NCBI RefSeq assembly: GCF_040096355.1
Contig: NZ_JBBMEX010000002.1
Location: 62,001-126,000, forward strand
Reading direction: 5' to 3'
Origin: Maccoyibacter intestinihominis
GTDB taxonomy: Bacteria > Bacillota > Clostridia > Lachnospirales > Lachnospiraceae
DNA length: 64,000 nt
Shown here in pieces: positions 16,393-23,945 of the stretch; within the stretch, counting starts at the first letter, position 1, and every line of letters starts with the position of its first letter. The notes beneath the pieces are model-generated. The model did no database searches and had not been told where the DNA came from. It worked only from the letters and a program-made list of their open reading frames with translations. The position numbers and the translations under genes were made by a program.

Positions 16393-16536
16393 ATGGAAGA
16401 CAGAAAAAAAGAGTTGTTAAAAAAAATTGCAACCGAATTTCCTGCTCTGAAGGAAAGTGAAAAGTATTATATTGCCGGTTATATTTCTCACGCCGAGGAT
16501 ACCAGAGTGGAGAAAATGGAAGTAAGAACAGCGTAG
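16393..16536 (+). CDS. 47-residue early phage protein
   Basis: The first gene of the rightward early transcript. AGGAGGTG precedes the ATG. The sequence MEDRKKELLKKIA...FPALKESEKYYIAGYI is mostly helical and charged. Similar short proteins are common at this position in Firmicutes phages. I recognise no defined function. Confidence 0.6.
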   Translation: MEDRKKELLKKIATEFPALKESEKYYIAGYISHAEDTRVEKMEVRTA

Positions 16537-16619
16537 AGTGCGAGAAAGGAGAATGCCTATACAGAGGATTTTATCACTGATGGATGTAATTCACAATAAC
16601 AATAGAAGGGAGAACGAAA

Positions 16620-16829
16620 TTGAATGATATTGTAGCACCAAATGTAAAAAGAATTATTAAGGACAGGTGCTTAAAGCAAGGCGCAGTAGCGAAGAAAGCC
16701 GGATATTCAGAGCAACAGTTCAGTGCAATGATGAACGGGCGAAAGATTATCAAGGATATTGATATTTTAAGAATCGCTACGGCTTTAAGCGTTGAAGCAA
16801 ATGAGCTGTTTAAGAAGGGAGATGAGTAA
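16620..16829 (+). CDS. Cro-like XRE protein
   Basis: A 69-residue protein with one helix-turn-helix: QGAVAKKAGYSEQQFSAMMN then DILRIATALSVEANELF. It starts at TTG (16620) with AAGGGAGA 7 bases upstream. By position, immediately rightward of the switch, it is the expected Cro-type repressor of the lysogeny promoter. Confidence 0.82.
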   Translation: MNDIVAPNVKRIIKDRCLKQGAVAKKAGYSEQQFSAMMNGRKIIKDIDILRIATALSVEANELFKKGDE

Positions 16830-17019
16830 GATAGATCAGCAGGGAAAATATACTTCCCCACATAGAGTAAATATATGGGGAAGAAAACGGTATTCTGTAG
16901 AGACAAATGCAAATGACTATTTAGATTATAGCTTAGATGATCTTTGGAAGTCGGTCAGTAAATTGTGGGTACTGACTATAGTGATAGGAGTTATGGTCTG
17001 TTGTTCAAAACATAAATGA
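16822..17019 (+). CDS. Small single-pass membrane protein
   Basis: A 65-residue frame whose ATG overlaps the end of the Cro-like gene. A charged N-terminus is followed by one C-terminal membrane segment, KLWVLTIVIGVMVCC. Its end overlaps, by 29 bases, the 3' end of the convergent gene at 16991-17335. It is hypothetical and the start is weakly supported. Confidence 0.45.
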   Translation: MSKIDQQGKYTSPHRVNIWGRKRYSVETNANDYLDYSLDDLWKSVSKLWVLTIVIGVMVCCSKHK

Positions 17020-17335
17020 TATGATCCAGACATTCTTTTAATAGAATGTCAAATTCCAAATCGTTAAGGTTTTTGACAGTAGTAATAAGACAGCTAAGAA
17101 TTTTTGCAAGGTCACCAACTGCTTTCAAATTGACTGAGAAAATTTTTGAATTTTCTGGAGATTGTTTTTTTAATTCAGTACATAACTCATACAATTTATT
17201 TTTAACATCATCAGGAAGCTCGATAGATGCGTTCTCGGCTTTGGCAATCAGTTCGTATTTGTCCAAAGATAATTCTTGATTTTTAAAAGCAGATAATTGT
17301 TTATGAGTAAAATTTTTTAATTCAGAATGTCTCAT
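16991..17335 (-). CDS. Hypothetical protein on the minus strand of the early region
   Basis: A 114-residue, largely helical protein (KNFTHKQLSAFKNQELSLDK, KILSCLITTVKNLNDLEFDI). The ATG at 17335 has AAGGGGG 5 bases upstream. It has its own extended -10 promoter and runs against the early transcript, so it can be expressed in the lysogen. That pattern is typical of morons such as superinfection or defence genes. No family is recognised. Confidence 0.6.
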   Translation of the reverse strand: MRHSELKNFTHKQLSAFKNQELSLDKYELIAKAENASIELPDDVKNKLYELCTELKKQSPENSKIFSVNLKAVGDLAKILSCLITTVKNLNDLEFDILLKECLDHIIYVLNNRP

Positions 17336-17367
17336 AAATGCCCCCTTGTCGGTATATGAATACAAAA

Positions 17368-17396
17368 ATTTTAACATTAAAACAGAAATTTATCAA
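17368..17396 (-). promoter_or_regulatory. Promoter of the 16991-17335 gene
   Basis: On the minus strand, TTGATA (17396-17391) and TAAAAT (17373-17368) are 17 bases apart with an extended TG. The -10 box lies 32 bases before the start codon. Confidence 0.6.
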
Positions 17397-17514
17397 TATA
17401 TAAAGATTTTAATTCAATAGAAGGGAGAGAAGAGGACTTAACAGTTATATGCAATGCAAAATAGTGCGAAAAGAGGACAAGAAAACCACATACAGTGTAA
17501 GGGAGGCGGTGTAA

Positions 17515-17670
17515 ATGAGAATTATAAATGGATTTAAAGTAAACATGTATGTGAGGATCGGAGATCAACCACCTAAAAATTGGGAAGAGTTTACAAAAGA
17601 GGAACAGAGAGAAATTTCGCAAAAATTAAATGAACAGGCAGCAAGGTCATTTGCTATCAAAGTTAAGTAG
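17515..17670 (+). CDS. Small early phage protein (51 residues)
   Basis: MRIINGFKVNMYVRIGDQPP is followed by a charged helix (WEEFTKEEQREISQKLNEQA). GGGAGGCGG precedes the ATG. It is probably a real early gene by its ribosome site and compact spacing. Function is unknown. Confidence 0.55.
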   Translation: MRIINGFKVNMYVRIGDQPPKNWEEFTKEEQREISQKLNEQAARSFAIKVK

Positions 17671-17699
17671 ACCGCTGAAGCGGTCAGAGGTGGACAAGC

Positions 17700-17858
17700 A
17701 TGAGAAGAGTAGAAGACATTCTTTTTACATTTGGAATGACAGTCTTTATCATAGCCGCCTGTGGCTACGATGGACAACCTGTAATATGCGGGGGTATATC
17801 CATGATAAGTCTGTCGTTGGCATATTTTGAGTATTGGAAGAAGGTGAAAGAGAATTGA
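17700..17858 (+). CDS. Small membrane protein (52 residues)
   Basis: It contains a likely membrane segment near the N-terminus (ILFTFGMTVFIIAACG) and a second hydrophobic stretch (GGISMISLSLAYF). AGAGGTGG lies 6 to 7 bases before the ATG. It overlaps the next gene. It is hypothetical, in the early operon. Confidence 0.5.
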   Translation: MRRVEDILFTFGMTVFIIAACGYDGQPVICGGISMISLSLAYFEYWKKVKEN

Positions 17859-18004
17859 AAAAAGAGTTAAAGGATTTTGAAACATACGAGTTAGTAGAAG
17901 AATTAAGAAATAGAGAAGGAGTGGAGTTACATAGGGCAGATCCATATGAAGAAAAAGAATACAGTGTCAATGGTCCTGCCCTTGTACTCATCATTGTTGA
18001 TTAA
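17855..18004 (+). CDS. BC1881-family-like small phage protein
   Basis: A 49-residue protein starting at TTG: ELKDFETYELVEELRNREGV, then PYEEKEYSVNGPALVLIIVD. The ELVEELRNREGV and VNGPA(L/I)VL pattern matches my recollection of the BC1881 family, common in Firmicutes prophages and of unknown function. AAGGTG lies 8 bases upstream. It ends tail to tail with the KTSC gene, sharing TTAA. Confidence 0.6.
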   Translation: MKKELKDFETYELVEELRNREGVELHRADPYEEKEYSVNGPALVLIIVD

Positions 18005-18207
18005 CGAACTCTTCTGTAGCGGTAAACACCCTTAATATGAGCCGCTAAATATCCGCCTTTAGAAGATGCATTCATTAAAGACGAGTATACCGATTGAGGA
18101 ACACCATAGTATTCATATAAACCACCGGAATGGAAAAGAACAGCTAGAGTAGTTCCCTCATATCCAACAGAATGGATGTTGGATGAAGTTACAGGAATCA
18201 TATTCAT
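18001..18207 (-). CDS. KTSC domain protein
   Basis: A 68-residue protein consisting of one KTSC domain: VTSSNIHSVGYEGTTLAVLF, then YEYYGVPQSVYSSLMNASSK. The domain is named for its occurrence at the C-terminus of some lysyl-tRNA synthetases and is often a phage single-domain protein. Its molecular role is not settled. GGGGAGG lies 8 bases before the ATG. It has its own promoter (18259-18287) and runs against the early genes, so it is a candidate lysogenic gene. Confidence 0.85.
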   Translation of the reverse strand: MNMIPVTSSNIHSVGYEGTTLAVLFHSGGLYEYYGVPQSVYSSLMNASSKGGYLAAHIKGVYRYRRVR

Positions 18208-18258
18208 AACTCATACCTCCCCTCGTTATGTACTCGGCATTTCTGTGCCTGTACAAAC

Positions 18259-18287
18259 ATTATAGATGGGAGAAATTGGAAAATCAA
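18259..18287 (-). promoter_or_regulatory. Promoter of the KTSC gene
   Basis: On the minus strand, TTGATT (18287-18282) and TATAAT (18264-18259) are separated by 17 bases. Confidence 0.65.
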
Positions 18288-18305
18288 GGAAAGGGGGAAT
18301 CGTAG

Positions 18306-18402
18306 ATGAGTTGCATAGAAAAGAAAATAGCACCGCTAAATTCTTTGACGAGAACCGGTGCTATTACAACTAAAAATACATAAAGCATTTTTATGTATTT
18401 TA
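18306..18402 (+). other. 25-codon frame with two hairpins
   Basis: A 25-codon frame (18306-18383) starts after AAGGGGG. Inside and after it lie two strong dyads: AATAGCACCG/CGGTGCTATT (18326-18365) and a stem of about 13 pairs of TAAAAATACATAAA type (18371-18402). The overlap of a tiny frame with two hairpins suggests an RNA or attenuation element more than a protein. Neither stem ends in a T-run on the plus strand. Confidence 0.35.
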
Positions 18403-18434
18403 GCACAGGAAATCAGATTTGAAAAGGAGATTTT

Positions 18435-18611
18435 ATGAGTTATTACAGGAAATGCGAGGACTGTGGATGCACACTGGATCCCGGAGAGGGACGTATCTGT
18501 GATGAGTGTGCTGAAAAAATGCGGCAGAAAACAGATCGCAGGGCGGTGCTCCGTAAAATGATACTCTCGACAAATTATAAACAGATGGAAATGGAGGAAT
18601 CTTTAAGATGA
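18435..18611 (+). CDS. Small zinc-ribbon protein
   Basis: A 58-residue protein with two CxxC pairs (CEDCG and CDECA) that should bind one zinc ion, followed by a basic helix. AAAGGAG precedes the ATG. Its stop overlaps the ATG of the ATPase gene (ATGA), so the two are coupled. A role in the adjacent recombination module is likely but unproven. Confidence 0.65.
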   Translation: MSYYRKCEDCGCTLDPGEGRICDECAEKMRQKTDRRAVLRKMILSTNYKQMEMEESLR

Positions 18612-20038
18612 TCACAACAAAGATTCAGATCCGGAATCTTTTCGGAATCAAAGAGTATACGCAGGATGGAGGTTCGGTAGAACTTTCCGGGAAAAACGGA
18701 GTAGGAAAAACATCCGTGATCGATGCTATCCGTTTTGCGCTGACAAATAAATCAGAGAGAGAATATATTGTCCGCAAAGGCGAGACAGAGGGAGAGATCC
18801 TGATAGAGACAGATACCGGATTACGCATCAATCGAAAAGTCAGAACTGACAGGGTAGGTTATAAGAGCATAAAACAGAATGGTGTAGAGGTTGGCAGTCC
18901 GGAGGCATTTCTCCGTGATATTTTTACACCGCTACAGCTAAATCCGGTTGAATTTATGTCAATGGATAAAAAGAAACAGAATGCCATCATTCTTGATATG
19001 ATTGAGTATTCATGGGATATGAACACGATCAAGGAATGGTTTGGAGAGATACCAAGCTGGGTGTCTTATGACCAGAACATCTTACAGGTGCTCAATGACA
19101 TCCAGAGTGAAAAAGGAGAATATTTCATGCATCGGCAGGATGTCAACCGCGACATTCGTACTAAAAGAGCATTTATTGAGGAGATTGCAGCGGGAATACC
19201 GGAGGGATATAGTGCAGAGAAATGGGAAACGGCATCTACATCTGCTATATATCACCAGATTGAACAAATACGGAGCGATAATCAGAAGATTGAAAAAGCA
19301 CATTTACTCAAGGATGCAAGGGACAGCAAAGTACGTTCTTTTGAAGCGGACAGGGAGATCAGCAAATCAGCACTTGATACGGAATTTGATAATCGTTCTC
19401 ATCAGATAGATAAAGATATCTTAAAACTGGAAGAACAGATCAAAACATTGAAAACCGAACAGGAAAGTCTTGACGGAAAGAAAAAGGACAAGCTGGAAAT
19501 AATAGAACAGACATATAAGGCAAATGTGGCGAAGTATGATGCCGAAGTTGCTGATTATGCACAGTATCTGGATATGGAGAAAAAGGATGTATCAGAACTG
19601 GTGCATGAAGCATTGTACATGGAAGACATGAAAGGCCACATCAATGAGTACAAACGGATGGTTGACCTTCAGAAAGAAGTGGAAGGACTTGCGGAAGAGA
19701 GCAGTGAGCTGACACGCAAGATTGAGAAAGCACGCACACTTCCGGGAGAAATCTTGCAGAATTGTACGATCCCGATCGATGGTCTTACGGTTGAGAATGG
19801 AATACCTCTCATCAACGGACTGCCGGTAAGCAATTTGTCCGAAGGAGAAAAGCTGGATCTTTGCATCAATGTTTCTATCCAGAAGCCGAACGGATTAGAC
19901 ATCATCCTGATCGATGGAGCTGAAAAGTTAGCATCCGGATTGCGAGAGAAACTGTATCAGAAATGTAAGGAGAAAGGGTTACAGATGATCGCAACCCGTA
20001 CTACAGATAGTGACACAATGGAGATCATTGAATTTTAG
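18608..20038 (+). CDS. Phage SMC/Rad50-like AAA ATPase
   Basis: A 476-residue protein. It has Walker A near residues 25-33 (SGKNGVGKTS) right after an IQIRNLFGIKEY start. A long central coiled-coil region runs from about residue 170 to 370. Walker B is in the C-terminal lobe (GLDIILIDGAEKL). This is the compact RecN/SbcC/Rad50-like arrangement used by phage recombination modules. It is followed by an unclassified partner and a DUF3799-type nuclease, which suggests a single DNA end-processing system. Confidence 0.85.
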   Translation: MITTKIQIRNLFGIKEYTQDGGSVELSGKNGVGKTSVIDAIRFALTNKSEREYIVRKGETEGEILIETDTGLRINRKVRTDRVGYKSIKQNGVEVGSPEAFLRDIFTPLQLNPVEFMSMDKKKQNAIILDMIEYSWDMNTIKEWFGEIPSWVSYDQNILQVLNDIQSEKGEYFMHRQDVNRDIRTKRAFIEEIAAGIPEGYSAEKWETASTSAIYHQIEQIRSDNQKIEKAHLLKDARDSKVRSFEADREISKSALDTEFDNRSHQIDKDILKLEEQIKTLKTEQESLDGKKKDKLEIIEQTYKANVAKYDAEVADYAQYLDMEKKDVSELVHEALYMEDMKGHINEYKRMVDLQKEVEGLAEESSELTRKIEKARTLPGEILQNCTIPIDGLTVENGIPLINGLPVSNLSEGEKLDLCINVSIQKPNGLDIILIDGAEKLASGLREKLYQKCKEKGLQMIATRTTDSDTMEIIEF

Positions 20039-20049
20039 GAGGATTATTT

Positions 20050-20916
20050 ATGAACGAGGTAAGTGTATCGGACGGAAATGTAATGACCAGAAGTTCGCAG
20101 ACGGAAATGATGATCAGCCGGCAGGCACAGGAAGTGCAGGCAGCTATGGTTATTGCAAAGAAATTTCCACGAGATGAGTATGAGGCAACAGAAAAGATCA
20201 AGAGAACGTGCCAGAGGTCAACCCTTGCAGAGCAGGCAATTTATTCTTATCCACGCGGTGGTCAGAATGTCAGCGGACCGTCTATCCGACTTGCGGAAGC
20301 ATTAGCACAGAACTGGGGCAATATTGATTATGGGATCATTGAACTGGAACAGAAAGACGGAAAGTCGGAGATGATGGCATATGCATGGGATTTAGAATCA
20401 AATACCCGTGTGACAAAGATATTCGGTGTGGAGCATAAGCGTGATACAAAAAAAGGTTCCTATGTCCTTACAGACAGCAGGGATATTTACGAAGCCACAG
20501 CAAACTTTGGAGCACGCCGGATGAGAGCATGTATCCTTGGAGTGATTCCGGGAGACGTTGTAGATATGGCAGTCAATGAGTGCAGAGAAACACAGAAAAA
20601 AAGCTATGGAGAACTGCCAAGTCAGGAAAAAATAAAAAAGATTGAGAAGCTGTTTAAAAAAGACTTTGGGGTTACCAAGGAACAGATCGAGAAGTATGCA
20701 GGACGTAACATGGGTACTTTCGGTGCAGAGGAATGTACGGACTTGTGGGGCGTGTATACAGCATTAAAGAATGGACAGGCAAAGGTAGAGGATTATTTTC
20801 AGACAAAGGAAGAAGTGCCGGATCCATTTGCCAAGACAGGTGAGACGAAGGAATTATCCAAGAAAGAAGCAATAGAAAAAGAAGCCGAGGAGGAATTTGA
20901 GAATGCAGTTGACTAA
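20050..20916 (+). CDS. Phage recombination-module protein (unclassified)
   Basis: A 288-residue protein with highly conserved-looking motifs: YSYPRGGQNVSGPSIRLAEA, AYAWDLESNTRVTKIF and FGARRMRACILGVIPGD. I have seen this family with an SMC-like ATPase and a PD-(D/E)XK nuclease in other phages, but do not know a proven activity. A single-strand annealing or end-binding role is plausible from context. The C-terminal tail is low-complexity and acidic, and it overlaps the nuclease start. Confidence 0.6.
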   Translation: MNEVSVSDGNVMTRSSQTEMMISRQAQEVQAAMVIAKKFPRDEYEATEKIKRTCQRSTLAEQAIYSYPRGGQNVSGPSIRLAEALAQNWGNIDYGIIELEQKDGKSEMMAYAWDLESNTRVTKIFGVEHKRDTKKGSYVLTDSRDIYEATANFGARRMRACILGVIPGDVVDMAVNECRETQKKSYGELPSQEKIKKIEKLFKKDFGVTKEQIEKYAGRNMGTFGAEECTDLWGVYTALKNGQAKVEDYFQTKEEVPDPFAKTGETKELSKKEAIEKEAEEEFENAVD

Positions 20917-21706
20917 TGAAAATTATTATAGCAAAGAAGCCAATGAAGAGTATCTGTCCGTCAGCCAGTATAAAGATTTTATGGGAACATACGGCAAGCG
21001 TGGCTGCGAAGAATATGCCCTTGCCAAGATAGAAGGTACATGGGAAGAAAACATGGAGGATTCTGACGCGCTGATGGTCGGCTCCTATGTGGATGCACAT
21101 TTTGAAGGGACCTTGGACTTATTCAAAGCAAAACATCCGTGTATGTTCAAAAAAGACGGAGGTCTGATGGCGAAATATCTGAAAGCTAATGAAATGATCC
21201 AGAGATGTGAACGGGATGAGGTATTTTCACATTATATGAGTGGAGAAAAGCAGGTCATTATGACAGCAGATATGTTCGGGGCAAAGTGGAAGATCAAGAT
21301 AGACAGTTACCATCCAGGACAGTGCATTGTGGATTTAAAAACCTGTCAGTCTATCAACAAAGTATTTTTCCATCATGATATTGGATATATGAACTTTTTA
21401 GCAGAGTGGGGGTATTACATACAGGGTGCCGTTTATCAGAAAGTTGTGGAGATCAATACAGGTAAGAAACTTCCATTTTTCATAGCGGCAGTGTCTAAGG
21501 AGAAAGTACCGGATATTCAGGTGATCGCAGTGGAACAGAATCTGTTGGATGAAGCATTAGCAGAAGTGGAACACAATGTGCCAATGATCCTTGCATTAAA
21601 AAATAAAGCAGCAGATCCTACCCGATGTGAATGTTGTGATTATTGTAAACAGACAAGGGTTTTAAAGGCTCCGATATGGTCAAGTGATCTGATAGGAGAT
21701 ATTTAA
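20903..21706 (+). CDS. PD-(D/E)XK nuclease-like protein (DUF3799 / exonuclease VIII type)
   Basis: A 267-residue protein. The core KIKIDSYHPGQCIVDLKTC carries the D...(D/E)xK active site pattern. Earlier, SYVDAHFEG fits motif I of the family. A C-terminal cysteine cluster (CECCDYC) could bind a metal. The ATG at 20903 is preferred, with AGGAGG 9 bases upstream. It would resect DNA ends for phage recombination, with the ATPase and partner encoded just before. Confidence 0.82.
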   Translation: MQLTNENYYSKEANEEYLSVSQYKDFMGTYGKRGCEEYALAKIEGTWEENMEDSDALMVGSYVDAHFEGTLDLFKAKHPCMFKKDGGLMAKYLKANEMIQRCERDEVFSHYMSGEKQVIMTADMFGAKWKIKIDSYHPGQCIVDLKTCQSINKVFFHHDIGYMNFLAEWGYYIQGAVYQKVVEINTGKKLPFFIAAVSKEKVPDIQVIAVEQNLLDEALAEVEHNVPMILALKNKAADPTRCECCDYCKQTRVLKAPIWSSDLIGDI

Positions 21707-22023
21707 TGAAAGATTCGATTGTAATTAGTATGGATTATGCCGGATATGACATCATAGACGGAACACCAAACGTACAAAGACATCATATCTTTGGTGGGAC
21801 TGCAAACCGCAGACTGTCGGATGAGGATGGTCTTTGGGTACCGTTATCGGATGAACATCATCAGGGAAAGATGAGTGTTCACATGAATAAGGAAATGCGG
21901 GTACTTATGCGGATCATCGGTCAGCTTGCATGGGAAAAGCATTATATCGCAGAAAACGAAAATGTAAGCGAGGATGATGCAAGGGAAGCATTCAGAAAAA
22001 GATATGGCATTAGTATGCTGTAG
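21706..22023 (+). CDS. HNH-like small phage protein
   Basis: A 105-residue protein with a histidine-rich HNH-like core: QRHHIFGGTANRRLSDEDG then LSDEHHQGKMSVHMNKE. It starts inside the stop of the nuclease gene (TAATG). Similar proteins occur next to RusA-type resolvases in phage recombination modules. It lacks the zinc CxxC pairs of classical HNH enzymes, so activity is not certain. Confidence 0.6.
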   Translation: MKDSIVISMDYAGYDIIDGTPNVQRHHIFGGTANRRLSDEDGLWVPLSDEHHQGKMSVHMNKEMRVLMRIIGQLAWEKHYIAENENVSEDDAREAFRKRYGISML

Positions 22024-22129
22024 GTTGAAACACCTGTGCACTTGAGGGTGTGTACGAAAGAAACTGCTTATCGGTAATATATCATGCCAATAAAAGCCTC
22101 TGCCAAATGGCAGAGGGGAAAGGAGCGGT

Positions 22130-22519
22130 ATGGAAAAATTAATGTTTACGATCCTTGGAAAGCCGATCACGAAAAAGAACAGCCAGAGGATCGTGGTCTG
22201 CAAGAACAGACCTATGATACTGCCATCTAAGGCATATTTGAAATATGAGAAAGACTGTAAAAAGTATATGCCGGATACAAAACAGATTGATTATCCCATA
22301 AATGTCAAGGCTGTCTATTACATGCCGACACGCCATCGGGTAGACCTTACGAATCTTCATGAGGCACTACATGACATTTTAGTTAAATATAACGTCATAG
22401 CAGACGATAACTGCAAGATTATTGTAAGCACGGATGGAAGTCGTGTACTGTATGACAGAGAAAACCCACGGACAGAGGTCACGATTACGAAAGCAGGTGG
22501 TGTTGTTGAAAATCATTGA
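22130..22519 (+). CDS. rusA: RusA-family Holliday junction resolvase
   Basis: A 129-residue protein with the RusA pattern: FTILGKPITKKNSQRIV at the start, and RHRVDLTNLHEALHDIL with the conserved aspartates, then VIADDNCKI. It resolves four-way junctions formed during phage recombination. A GC-rich hairpin (CCTCTGCC/GGCAGAGG, 22097-22116) lies just before its AAGGAG ribosome site. The short gap 22024-22129 holds nothing else recognisable. Confidence 0.9.
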   Translation: MEKLMFTILGKPITKKNSQRIVVCKNRPMILPSKAYLKYEKDCKKYMPDTKQIDYPINVKAVYYMPTRHRVDLTNLHEALHDILVKYNVIADDNCKIIVSTDGSRVLYDRENPRTEVTITKAGGVVENH

Positions 22520-22844
22520 TTACATACCGGTCGGACATAAGAATGCAGTAACCAGAAAGCAGCTTGTTATTTTAACAGGACTTTCCGACCGGAAAATAAG
22601 AAATATGATCCAGGAAGAATGTAACCGGGAACATCCCATTTTGAATATGCAGGACGGAAAAGGATACTTTCAGCCGGCATATGATGAGATGCATTTGGTA
22701 AGACTTTACCGGGCACAGGAAAACCACAGAACCCTTACGAATCGTAAAAAGGTATCTGAGATAGATAAATACTTAAAATGCCAAAACAATGAACTGGAGC
22801 GTAATCAAATAAGCATCTCTGATGTGATAGGCGGTGGGAAATGA
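22506..22844 (+). CDS. Winged-helix DNA-binding protein
   Basis: About 112 residues, starting at one of several GTG/TTG codons at 22497-22506 that overlap the end of rusA. The core NAVTRKQLVILTGLSDRKIRNMI is a helix-turn-helix, followed by a wing (GKGYFQP). It overlaps the replication gene start by 4 bases. It may be a replication or early regulator. The exact start is unclear. Confidence 0.6.
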   Translation: MKIIDYIPVGHKNAVTRKQLVILTGLSDRKIRNMIQEECNREHPILNMQDGKGYFQPAYDEMHLVRLYRAQENHRTLTNRKKVSEIDKYLKCQNNELERNQISISDVIGGGK

Positions 22845-23524
22845 GAGAAAGTGTTGTTTTTTACCGCAGCTTTGCAGAAGCGATCAAGGCTCTTCCAAAG
22901 GAGGAGCAGTTAAAGGCACTGTGGGCAGTTATTAATTATGGGTTGGATGGTGTGATTCCAGAGGAACATGGAGTGCATACGGCGATCTTTTTAATGGCGA
23001 AGCCACAGATAGATGCTAATAACAAGAGATACCAAAACGGAACCAAAGGTGGAAGACCTGTAACCAAAGACAAACCAAACGATAACCAAGATGAAACCAA
23101 ACCAAAAGCAAACGATAACCAAGAAATAACCAAAGAAGAACCAAACCAAAACCAAGATAAAACCAAAGCAGAACCTAAGGAAAAGGATAATGTAAAGGAA
23201 AAGGAAAAGGTAAAGGTAAAAGATAATGATAATAGTGTGGTGCGTTTCACGGCGCCCACAAAACAGGATGTGATGGACTATTGTCAGGAAAAAGGGTACA
23301 CGGATGTTGATGTTGAGAGGTTTATGAATTACTACACCTCTAACGGGTGGATGGTAGGGAAAAACAAGATGAAAGACTGGAAAGCTGCAATGCGAAACTG
23401 GGCGCGGAAGGATATGGCCGCCAAACCCAATAATACCAACGGAAATAGGTTTTGCAATTTTGAACAGCGCAATTATGACTATGATGCCTTGGAAAAGAAC
23501 CTCTTGCGGAAGGGAAGTGGTTAG
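22841..23524 (+). CDS. DUF6291-type replication initiation-like protein
   Basis: A 227-residue protein. The N-terminal domain (VFYRSFAEAIKALPKEEQ, LKALWAVINYGLDG) matches the DUF6291 pattern. A low-complexity linker rich in N, Q, K, D and T follows (residues about 70-130). The C-terminal domain ends KMKDWKAAMRNWARK, typical of phage DnaD-like replication proteins. It probably loads the host helicase at the phage origin. The linker is encoded by repeated ACCAA units. Confidence 0.72.
   Translation: MRESVVFYRSFAEAIKALPKEEQLKALWAVINYGLDGVIPEEHGVHTAIFLMAKPQIDANNKRYQNGTKGGRPVTKDKPNDNQDETKPKANDNQEITKEEPNQNQDKTKAEPKEKDNVKEKEKVKVKDNDNSVVRFTAPTKQDVMDYCQEKGYTDVDVERFMNYYTSNGWMVGKNKMKDWKAAMRNWARKDMAAKPNNTNGNRFCNFEQRNYDYDALEKNLLRKGSG
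23041..23168 (+). repeat. Irregular ACCAA repeats inside the replication gene
   Basis: The motif (A)ACCAA occurs about a dozen times in 128 bases at 10 to 15 base spacing, with GATAACCAAG repeated exactly at 23081-23090 and 23114-23123. The segment encodes the protein linker. In lambda-type phages iterons inside the initiator gene form the origin, so this may be the phage origin. Confidence 0.5.
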
Positions 23525-23899
23525 ATGAGTGGACGAAAGCGAGGATGTATGCTTGATAGCTACCGTGACAGGGTAGAAGAGCTGCTGGATGCAGGCTGTA
23601 CCTTCGCCGACATTTCTGACCACATGGCAGAAGAGGAGCAGATCTATGTTGAGCCTACAACGGTCGCATATTTTGTACGCAGCCGTAAATTGTCCAGCAA
23701 GGTTACACAGGGATGCAGGAATAACAGGATTGATATACCGAAGTGTGCAGAGTGCGAGTACCGACATCTGGTCACGGACCAGTACAAAAAGCCGAGCATT
23801 TATATCTGCACCAAGATATGGGTCAGAATCAATAGTGGCTGCAAGTCCAGTCCGATGAGCTGCCCGAAACGGGATATTGAGAGGGATTGCTCCTTGTGA
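23525..23899 (+). CDS. Cysteine-rich hypothetical phage protein
   Basis: A 124-residue protein. The N-terminus has a helix-turn-helix-like segment (DAGCTFADISDHMAEEEQI, then EPTTVAYFVRSRKL). The C-terminus holds several cysteines (CAECEYRH, SGCKSSPMSC) that could form a zinc site. Its end overlaps the open frame upstream of the next gene. No family is recognised. Confidence 0.55.
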   Translation: MSGRKRGCMLDSYRDRVEELLDAGCTFADISDHMAEEEQIYVEPTTVAYFVRSRKLSSKVTQGCRNNRIDIPKCAECEYRHLVTDQYKKPSIYICTKIWVRINSGCKSSPMSCPKRDIERDCSL

Positions 23900-23945
23900 A
23901 ACGATAGAAAATGAACTTAGGGAAGGGGAAGTGTTTAACAGGAAA

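Noticed and set aside
23041..23168. CRISPR-like repeat array
   Set aside because: The units are only 5 to 10 bases, irregular in spacing and lie inside a coding frame.
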